Part shown: piece after piece, positions 1-8,200 of the stretch
How positions within the stretch are numbered: the stretch's first letter is position 1
Layout: each line of letters starts with the position of its first letter
Source of the DNA: CBDCWQ01 sp965223435
GTDB taxonomy: Bacteria; Myxococcota; Kuafuiibacteriia; Kuafuiibacteriales; Kuafuiibacteriaceae
Reading direction: 5' to 3'
Length of the DNA: 23,724 nucleotides
Assembly (NCBI GenBank): GCA_965223435.1
Contig: CBDCWQ010000005.1
Coordinates: forward strand, 1 to 23,724
Translations under genes and position numbers: made by a program
The notes under the pieces: model-generated
What the model saw: only the letters and a program-made list of their open reading frames with translations
What the model was told of the DNA's origin: nothing
The model's database searches: none

Positions 1-592
1 CACCAAGGATTCGCTCTTGCAGCCAGTGTTCGCGATGGAGCTCTTGGGCTAGGGCGGCATCCAACCACATGAGCTCGTGGGTTTCCGGGACAATGTCTAA
101 CGTTGGTATGTCTGTCTGCTTGATGACATCGCTGATGTTTGCGTCGCTTCGGAAGACGTGCCCAAGCCCGAGATGTCTTCGAATTGATCCAGCGACTGTT
201 GCTAGAGCCTCGTCTTCACTTTCGTGCTCACTAGGGTAGAATCCCATGGCTGCTGTTAAATCCCCCTGAAAATCCAGCCCAATCATCAGGGTTTTGATGT
301 TGTGAATGGCAGCGATGCGACCAATATTCATAGTCAGGGTTGTCTTTAGAACGCCCCCCTTCGATGTAAATACCGACACAACGAGAGGGTTCTTCGATGG
401 CTGCCCCTCTAAAAATCCATAGCGCTCCCCAATCAATGGCAGTTGTTCGGTTTTCCAAATCCGCGATGGGATTTTTTGTGGACTGCGGCTTGCTACTGGT
501 ATCAGACCGGTGTTTTCAGCATGTATGAGGGCTTCTCTTGATACAGAGAAGCCATACAGCCTCTTGAGTTGGGCGAACTTATAGCCAGACAT
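1..592 (-). CDS. parA: ParA partition ATPase, N-terminal part (continues at 23724)
   Basis: This is the first 197 codons of a ParA/MinD-type ATPase that moves plasmid copies apart on the nucleoid. The ATG at 592 follows AAGGAG (604-609, minus strand). Residues 1-60 look like a small DNA-binding region, as in longer ParA proteins that repress their own promoter. The deviant Walker A motif is KGGVLKT at residues 78-84, where the usual KGGVGKT has Leu for Gly. The A' motif follows as LDFQGDLT, near residue 106. The frame runs off position 1 without a stop and continues exactly in register at 23724 through a split GAG codon, giving 341 aa in total. It is first in a likely operon with the winged-helix gene at 21700-23274. 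Family assignment is secure; the exact partition partner is not. Confidence 0.93.
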   Translation of the reverse strand, partial: MSGYKFAQLKRLYGFSVSREALIHAENTGLIPVASRSPQKIPSRIWKTEQLPLIGERYGFLEGQPSKNPLVVSVFTSKGGVLKTTLTMNIGRIAAIHNIKTLMIGLDFQGDLTAAMGFYPSEHESEDEALATVAGSIRRHLGLGHVFRSDANISDVIKQTDIPTLDIVPETHELMWLDAALAQELHREHWLQERILG

Positions 593-664
593 TGGTTGAT
601 AGGCTCCTTAACTTAATTCTTGGCTTTGGCTCGTATGCCTGAAGAAGATCTTGTGTCAACCAAT
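591..664 (-). promoter_or_regulatory. parA promoter region flanked by an inverted repeat
   Basis: A perfect 9-bp inverted repeat, ATTGGTTGA (591-599) and TCAACCAAT (656-664), brackets the parA leader. One arm overlaps the start codon and the other overlaps a consensus -35 hexamer TTGACA (654-659, minus strand). The -10 region about 17 bases downstream is a poor match. Arms over both the -35 and the start codon would suit autorepression by ParA or its partner; that role is inference. Confidence 0.42.
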
Positions 665-1046
665 AGACCTGCGTGGTTGTGACCCCGTACATCTTCTTCG
701 GGCGCTAAGGCTGCCGTTTTTGAGAAGTGGCAAGAAGTCATGGCCACAGAGCGAGCTGATCTGGGGCTACTTCAGCGCCTGCGCGAAGGGGTTCAGCTGG
801 TCAAATGCCGCTCCGGGCCTTGCGGTGCGTGCAGTTGCAAACTGCAGCGCTGACTGATGGGGTTATAGGCTGCAAGGAGCGTGCTTCAGTGAGGTCGGCA
901 TCAATGTGCGCATTTCGAAGAGAGGGCAGTGCGCCGAACATCCGTCCGAAGGGAGGCTTTCAGTGCTCTCGATGGACTGCATAAGTTCGGGGACCTGCGC
1001 TTTGCTTGTTGGTGGAGGTGCAAGAAGACCCGAGTATGAGTGATAT
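665..1046. other. region without a confident gene; possible decayed ORF
   Basis: No well-supported gene is visible here. On the plus strand a frame begins with ATG at 635 (MPEEDLVSTNRPAWL), stops at TGA 680-682, and stays open in the same frame until TGA 851-853. The second part includes FEKWQEVMATERADLGLLQR and a cysteine-rich end. This could be a gene broken by one stop codon, but I do not recognise the family and chance is possible. Beyond 853 I see only short, unconvincing frames. Confidence 0.2.
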
Positions 1047-1205
1047 TTACCGCAAGTCTTTCTCTGCGTGCTCATTCAGCTCGACAATCCATTTGCCAGA
1101 TCGCCCAATCCCAGCCAGGCCAATTTCTCCATCTTCCATCGTCTCTATCCTCGTATTGCGGAGTAGCTGACGCAAGCGGTTCTGATGAGAGAAGTTGCCG
1201 TTCAT
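1047..1205 (-). CDS. small hypothetical protein, 52 aa
   Basis: A 52-aa frame opens with ATG at 1205 (MNGNFSHQNRLRQLLRNTRI) and ends at TAA 1047-1049. Its composition is protein-like: a basic helical N-terminus, then an acidic/glycine stretch (EDGEIGLAGIG) and a charged C-terminus (WIVELNEHAEKDLR). No convincing ribosome binding site precedes this ATG. A second ATG 22 codons later has GAGG nine bases upstream, so the true product may be 30 aa. I do not recognise the family. It lies on the parA strand, downstream of the inverted immunity cassette, and could be the tail of a decayed gene. Confidence 0.33.
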   Translation of the reverse strand: MNGNFSHQNRLRQLLRNTRIETMEDGEIGLAGIGRSGKWIVELNEHAEKDLR

Positions 1206-1570
1206 GCCGACATTCAAGGAGCCCGTGGTGGCTCGGGCTGGTCGAGGCTAAGCAAGGAGTTGTGAAATGCGTCGTGGGTGTGTGCGCATGTTGATGAGCC
1301 CGAGGGCTGCATTTTATACATGGACTGAAAGCGTGGTGTCGGCCTCGAAAGGGTCAACCCCTGTCCGATATTCATTGCTCACATGCGGCAAGCTGTCGCT
1401 GGATGGGTAATTGAGATATGGTAGCTGGCGGTTGATGTTCTGCTCCGTGACGTTTTTTCGTTTTTCACGGCCCCGTCGGCCCGGCCATTTATCTGTGGTG
1501 TATTCCAAACTTGCGTTAATGCGTCCCGAGCTAGTGACAGTAGCATTTTTGAGGCTGTGGTCAGTGTCAT
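1206..1570. other. region without a confident gene
   Basis: A minus-strand frame of 86 codons (1314-1574) and an overlapping plus-strand frame (1411-1605) are open here, but neither has a clear ribosome binding site or a recognisable family. The plus-strand frame ends with the same residues as the Rhs toxin (IQVLFTP). Its preceding residues can be laid against the toxin end without gaps but share almost no identity, so it may be a strongly diverged toxin remnant or chance. Confidence 0.2.
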
Positions 1571-1613
1571 GCATGAGGGTGATTCAGGTGCTCTTCACCC
1601 CATAAGAACCGAG
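1571..1613 (+). repeat. left inverted repeat: orphan toxin-tail remnant
   Basis: These 43 bases match the reverse complement of 2199-2241 at 39 positions. They encode the last 11 codons of the Rhs toxin plus its stop, ending IQVLFTP at TAA 1603-1605, followed by eight matching bases. The remnant sits just upstream of the immunity-like gene, where the end of a toxin gene is normally found. Confidence 0.85.
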
Positions 1614-1626
1614 CTGCGAGGGAACG

Positions 1627-2154
1627 ATGTTCGTCGGCGCATACTGGTTAAACCGCAAGGAGTCGAGGAGCTCCGCGTCACGTCGCGTAGTCGATTTCTT
1701 GATTGCTATCGCCGGTTGTCACCGCGAGTTCACAACTTGGTACGAGAAGAAGAGGAGCCGGGCCGCGGCCTTGCAGGCCCCTATTGAGCTTGATGCCCAA
1801 ACGATTGCGAGTAACCTCAATCCTAATCGCCGGGATGTAGACCAGGAGCCGATTCCAGACCTCGGGTTTCGGTTTGCCGCGTGGAATGGAGCGAATGCGT
1901 CCTTTTCGGTAACAATAGGATGCTGGAACCAACATTTGCGAAATGCAGCGGTCCTCGACCTGGGGGCTGATGATCGGCAGACTGAGGACTTCTATCGCGT
2001 GCTTATAGAGGAGATGGTGCAAGCATTTAACCCCGACCATGCTGTTGTTACCAGCGACGACTATATCAGAAAGGCAGGCGTAATCATGCCTTGGGAAGCG
2101 GGCGTCTTTACCTACACACGCGGAGGTATAGTGCAGCAGCATTCGACGCCATGA
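1627..2154 (+). CDS. probable Imm52-like immunity protein, possibly C-terminally shortened
   Basis: This 175-aa protein probably neutralises the nuclease domain of the neighbouring Rhs toxin in the cytoplasm. The N-terminus (GAYWLNRKESRSSASRRVVD), the W-Y/K-S-R-A-A-A-L stretch near residue 40, GFRFAAWNG near residue 82 and FNPDHAVVTSDDY resemble what I know of Imm52, a family commonly paired with Tox-REase-5 toxins. That pairing is family knowledge; the assignment was not searched. The ATG at 1627 follows GAGGG and lies 22 bases after the stop of a toxin-tail remnant, the usual toxin-immunity spacing. It is convergent with the large Rhs gene rather than downstream on the same strand. Imm52 proteins I recall continue about 45 residues past the W-x-x-G-x-x-T-Y region, while this frame stops soon after GVFTYTRGG. 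Another frame stays open to 2226, so truncation or frameshift is possible. Confidence 0.58.
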   Translation: MFVGAYWLNRKESRSSASRRVVDFLIAIAGCHREFTTWYEKKRSRAAALQAPIELDAQTIASNLNPNRRDVDQEPIPDLGFRFAAWNGANASFSVTIGCWNQHLRNAAVLDLGADDRQTEDFYRVLIEEMVQAFNPDHAVVTSDDYIRKAGVIMPWEAGVFTYTRGGIVQQHSTP

Positions 2155-2198
2155 GCGTGCTTCCGGCCTGTTCGAATAATGAGCCTCTGTTCGAGCGT

Positions 2199-2241
2199 CT
2201 CGGCTCTTATGGGGTGAAGAGCACCTGAATCCCCGTGATGC
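2199..2241 (-). repeat. right inverted repeat: end of the Rhs toxin gene
   Basis: This is the partner of 1571-1613 (39 of 43 bases, inverted). It contains the last codons and TAA of the Rhs toxin gene plus eight downstream bases. Because the repeat carries the toxin C-terminus itself, inverting the segment between the arms would keep the toxin reading frame and change few residues. Confidence 0.85.
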
Positions 2242-5200
2242 CTTCCCTGTTGAATAGAGCTCGTGTGGCATTGGCTGCGATCTCTTCAGCAAAATGCCAC
2301 TGAATGGGTGCGCCATCTGCCGCTGCGATTTGGCGCTGCGCTTGTGAGACGAGAGCATCAGCGCCGCGAAACCAAGGTTGGAATGCGCCGTTCCGTACAA
2401 ACGTGGCGTATCCAGGCCCCTTCGCTTCCTGCAGAACGCCGTTGACGATTCCGTCGAATTTCACGCCGTTGACGCGGAATACCTCGCCGACACGGCCGAA
2501 ACGAGCCTGGTACGCGGCGGCTCGTGCAGACATCGACTCCGCAGCGCGCACCCAACTGCCATTAACTGTCCGTGTGGCGGCGCGGAGTCTTCCAAGGCGT
2601 TGTCCTGCTGTTCGCAACGCAGCGTTGGTGATGTTTCTTGTAGCGGCGGTGGCTGGTGCGGATGTTGCAGCAAGACCACCGACGATGCCGCCGATGAGGT
2701 TTCCTGCGGCGAAGAAGTCGGATGATGTGCCTTGGCCGTTGATGATTCTTGTTCCGGTGTTGACGATTTCTGCGGCGCCGCCGGTAGCGAGGCCGTAGGC
2801 GGCGACGCCGGCAAGTCCGACGCCGAGGGCGATGGCGGCTGGGGCGCTTGCTACGGCCACTGCGGTGAAGGCGAATCCCATGGCTGCGCCGGTAGCGGCG
2901 CCGGTCGTGAAGCCGGCGAAGAAAGATGCGGTGTTGACCATGGGGGCGCTCCAAAGGGGATGGGTTATGGAGTCGGCGACGGGGAAGGCGATGGGTTTGA
3001 CCATAGAATCGGGCACGAAGGCATCAGCGGGTCCCGTGGGGCCGCCGACAACGATACGGACATCGAATTGGAGTCGGGAGACGAAATCGTTGTTTTGGGG
3101 GGTGTTGGAGCCCGAGGTGGTAAAGCCGGTGGGGTCGGTGAGGGTGACGGGGTTGTTGAAGGCGTAGGCGTATCGGTTCAGGCTTTGGCTGAAGAAGGGG
3201 GCTTGGACAAAGGGGTCTGGGGTTGTGAACCGTCCAACGGCGGGGTCGTAGATTCGGCCCTGCATGTTGATGAGGCCGAGTTCTACGTCGTCTTCGTGTC
3301 CGGTAAATCCGGCGGGTCTGATGGTTTTTGGGGTCTTTTGGGGGCCGGGGCGCCAGTGGGGTGACCTTGGAAGGCCGAAGGCGTCGTAGCTGCGCTCTTC
3401 GGCAATATCGCCGTCGTCGTTGGTGAGGACGTCTACGGAGCCGAGGTGATCGTCGTGAAGATAGAGGATAGACCTGCCCTGAGGGCTTAGTTCGGGGTCG
3501 GGTGGGTTTTCGAAGTGATGGGTTTGTAGTTCAGCGACAGCTCGTCCGTCGGCGAAGATGAAGTAGTGGTTGGTTTCTGTTGGGGTGTTTTTGGCTTCTG
3601 CAGCGGATTCTGATGGGCGCCTTTGGAAGAAGAGGCCGCCGACGTAGGTGGTGGTTGCCGAGTCGGTTTGCTTTTTGACTCTGGAAAAGGCGGCATCGTA
3701 TTCGAATGAAGCGGTTTGTTCTTGGGTGGTGACCTTTCGGACCTTGTTGAACGGCGTGTATTCGAGTTGGTGTTTGAGGCTGCGTAGGGTGTTTCCATTG
3801 CCGTCGTATTGGTAGTCGACGTGGGGCCCGTTCAGGGGCCGGATGGTGCGTATGGCATGGGTTTTAGGATGGTATTCGTAGGTCCCAACATCGGACCGGT
3901 ACTGGATGTTTCCGGCTTCGTCATACTCGAGGGAGAGCTCAGATTGGTACGGAGGGGGCTCGTCGGTCTGGGGTTGGGAGCTTCCGAGGCTGCGAAGGTG
4001 CTGGAACCACGTGGTGGGTAAGACGGTGGAGCGGGGGAGCCTGTTCGGTTGGGGGTGGGGCTCCTGTCCTTGGAGGGGTGGCTGATCTTTTGCGTGTTCT
4101 TGGAGAGGCCACGGGAGTTCCTGAATCGTGTTGTTTGTGCCGGAAGGGACTCGTCTGGGCGGATTGAGGGCGTCGGTGCCTTCTTTGAAGGCGGCATACA
4201 CCAGACGGTTCATGGGGTCGTAGGTGAAAGACTCAGTCATGGACTGGCGGTGATCGATGCGTCCGATGAGGTTGTCTCGTTGGTCGTAGTTGTAGGCGCG
4301 ATCTTGGGCAAACGCGGTGGGTGCGCTGGGGAGAGTGGTTTGAATGCGGTGAAGTCGCCCCTCTGCCCCATAGGCGCGCGTGGTTTCGACGCCGTTGCCA
4401 AAAAACGCGCGCGTCGTTTGGCCAAGCGTATTGGTTTGGACGCGGGTCCAGAAGGTGAACCCTGAACTGGCTTCCGAAACCGAGCGAAGAATGCCGTTGT
4501 GGTAGTTGTATTTGGCTGCAAAGGCCTCGCCGTCTGAGGAGGGGGGATAATGAACCTCGTCAATGCGACCGGCTTCGTCATAACGGTAGCTGAGGTCGAA
4601 GGTTTCTTCATCTACGATCGTGCGTTCGGTTTCAATGCGACCAGCCTCGTCGTAGAAAAAGATGCGCTCATGCTCATCGGGGCTTTTGGTGCGCCCGAGG
4701 CGGCCCATGCCATTTGGGGCATTGTCGAAGCTCCAGGTCGTGACGCCGCCTTCTCTATCGATCATTTTTGTCCTTCGACCGAGGACGTCGTACTCTAAGC
4801 GGGTGGTTCTGCCGTCTCCGTCGACGTGGGACGTGACCTCGCCGAAGGCGTTGTATGTGTAGCGGTGGGTTCCGAGGTCGGGGTCGATGAGCGCGGTCCG
4901 GAATCCGTGGGAGGTTTCGATTTGAACGGCGGCGCCGACGGTGTCTGTGACCTTCTTTAAGTCGCCAAATGGGGCATAGTTGTAGGTTGTGGGGTGGCCG
5001 AGTTCATCTACGACGCGTTCTATTTGACCTAGGCTGTTGCGATAGGTGGTTGTGATGTGCCCACGTGGATCGATGGTTCGAACCGAAGTACCTGAGGCAT
5101 TGCGTAATCCGCCGAGGCCTATGTCGTAGCGCCAATTCCACACGGTCCCATCGGAGCGCAAAAAACGGATTGGGCGGTCCAGGGCGTCGTATTCGTACGC

Positions 5201-8200
5201 GTCGAAAGGAGCGGTCTCACCCTCTGTGGTGGGCAATGTTTGACCGTGAATTCGCCCGAGGCGATCGTATGCGGTTTTGGTGTGGAGCTTGCGGTCGTTG
5301 AAGTCGACGTATGTTGTGGTGTGTGGACGCTCGAGTCGATCGTACTGGGTGAGGACTGGAGGCTCTCCGGTGGTTTGTGATTCGATTTGGTACAAGTCTT
5401 CAGCATTTGTTGGGGGAAGGAAGTGATAGGTTGTACGCGAGTCATCGGGAAGAAGCACTTCGGTGAGGCGCTCAAAACCGTCGTAGGAGGCTTGGTGTAC
5501 TTCGCCATTGGGTCCGACTTCTTTCAAGACGGCTCCGGAGGCGGGGTCGTACTCTCGCTCGACCCGGTGCCCGAGTGCATTGATCTCGGCGGTCAAAAAT
5601 GTTCGCTGGACGTCATCGTATTCAAAGGTTGTCGTCCGGACATCGCCATTGAGGTCTGACACGGAGACACCGACAAGGTTTCCGTATGTGTCGCGGTCTA
5701 GCTCGGTCACCGCTCGCGTAGGTTGTGACGCCCGAGCGGTGGTGCTTTTTAGAGCGCCGTTTTCCATGTTCCAGTCCCACGTCGTACTCCGAGTTTCTTC
5801 GACCCCTTCGTGGGTTCTGGTGATTTGCTGGAAGATGGGTCGACCGAGGATCCACTGTTCTTCGTTGGACTCGAATGTGGTTTGTACCTCTTCACTCGTT
5901 CCGCCAACGACCTGCGTGTGGATCAGTAGAGAGTTCCCGAACCGATCGACTTCAGCATTCGTAGTGGTTCGTGCGCTGAGTGATATCAAGTCAAAGCGCT
6001 CTTCTTTGGCTCCGAGCAGGTATGTGCTTTGTCTCGTCCTATAGACATAGCCGAAAGCAGAAACGAAAGGGGATGGGTTTGGTCCTGAACGATGCTCTGG
6101 ATGTTTGACTCTGAGATCATAGTCGATCGTCCGTGAATATCTCTCAACAAATCCTGTGTCCGGGTGGGGCAATAGGGTTGTCTCATATACGTTCTTGGGC
6201 AAGCCCAGATACGGATAGATATAGCCTCCGGCGCCTGGCTCAGATGGAAACGTTTCGAAGGAGAAGGTCGTTTTCTGGACTCTTTGGCGCGCGTGGTCCT
6301 CGACTTCAACGGCCTCAAAACCCAAAAAGCCATAACCTCGGAGATCGGCACGGCCACCGGAGTATCGGTAGGTCTTGTGGGTTGGATTGTGTCCGGGGCC
6401 CGCATCCTGGAAGACGTCGGACACAACTTGGGCGTTTGAGCCCACAGTACATGTCACCGTGATACTCTTGGGACAAACTCCGGGCTGATGTACCGCCGTG
6501 TTCGACAGAGGGGCGTACTGGATTTGATAGGTTTCTTTTGAGGCACCCTCACGAATCGTGGTCAACAGGTCTGGTGGAGAGGATCGGTGATAGTAAACGC
6601 GAAACGTATTGTCGTGGAGGAGAATATCGGGCATTCCGTTGCCATCAAAGTCGCCCACCATGACTTTGGCCTTGCTGCTCATTCCCGGTATTTCGAGTAT
6701 ATTTGGGGCCCAATGAATGCCTTCCTCAACCACAGACGGGGAGTAGATGGTCACCCGGTCTCGGTGAGCGAACGGGACCGCCAAGTCGCTTCGACCGTCT
6801 CCATTGAAGTCTGAAATGAGTGTGGTTTCCGGCATGTTCTGCTCACCAGACAAGGATAGGGTGCCGGGTTCACCGTCTGCGAGACCAGGACCGGTACCCA
6901 GCCAAGTCCGGTTGTGATGCGACGGGCGACCCATGTAGTTTGTTCTCTTGAGCCTGCGTTTTCCCGCGAGGAGGTCGATGATGCCGTCACCATTGACATC
7001 TCCCTGAAGAACCGGCCGATAAGGGAGGACCCAATGCGCGTAGGGGCCATCCTCCCAGATCGCCTCTGTCCCCTTGAGAAAATCCACGACCCAGATCCGA
7101 TCGCTCGTAGGTGTGTACCTCAGAATCTCTGAAGCTCCATCGCCATCGATATCTGCGACCAAATCATGATGGTTCACCACATCGATGTCGCTGGGGATAT
7201 CCTGAAAAGTGGTCCAACCCTGATCCGTGCCATCATGAAAGGCATAGCTGTAGCCGCGTTTCGGCCAATTGCGCGCCAAGTCGACGCGGCCGTCCCCGTT
7301 GAAGTCTCCGAACCGATCGTAGTACCTCCTTTGGGCGCCGGTCTTCCAAGCCGGCGCGCCAGAACCAGGAATCACCCAATAGTACGTCTGTTCACTGAAT
7401 GTGGTCCGCGCAACCAGCAAATCGGTTCTGCCATCGGTGTCAAAGTCCATGGTTCTCCAAACATGCCCTCCGAAGTCGAGCCGATGGAGCTCAATCAGGC
7501 GCCCAAAGGGCCCCTGATTGGCTGATACGGGGCCCACGAGTGAGGGCGACTGGGCATAAGCCACGTAGAAAACGGTGTCGTTGCTCTCCCTGAATGCTGC
7601 GAGCAGATCGTCGCGGCCGTCGCCGTTCATGTCCGCCAACATCATTTCCGATTTGCTCAGGATGGACTGGTCGGGGTGAGTAAAAGGAACGGGCGCATCA
7701 AACTCCAGGGCTTCAACCCCACGCTCTTGCTTGTAACCCAGTACGATGGGCGCCAAACAGACACCGTCTCGGTCGCACTCTTGAATGGTTTTGAGGCGAT
7801 CTCGCCTCGATAGGGGCGAAGTTTCGTAGCCAAGACGATAGTTTCGGGTCATGTACACATTTTGGTAGACGCGGACGCCTCGCAACCGGCGCTCGAGTGA
7901 GACGCGCTCGCCCGCCCGAAAACCCTTGACCATCGAACTCGACAGCTTGTCATAAACGAATTCGATATAGTTCTCAGGCTCGAGCGGCGAGGCTCCACCC
8001 GTCCCGTCGTTTCCGGTGTAGAAGATGTGCTTGGGAACCATTTCGGTCTCGGTGCGCGCACCCTCGTAGAACCTTATCGTTTTCATGTATTCAATGGCGA
8101 TGTAGTTCCCAAAGCGATCATCAATGCGGTCGAGAAACCAGGCTTGAGCTTGGCCTCCGGAGCTGTGGCGCCTTGTTTCGCGGTGGCTACCATAGTGCAA

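Noticed and set aside
1678..2400. 240-codon minus-strand frame across the immunity region
   Set aside because: It is antisense to the immunity-like gene and overlaps the end of rhs in another frame, with no recognisable features.
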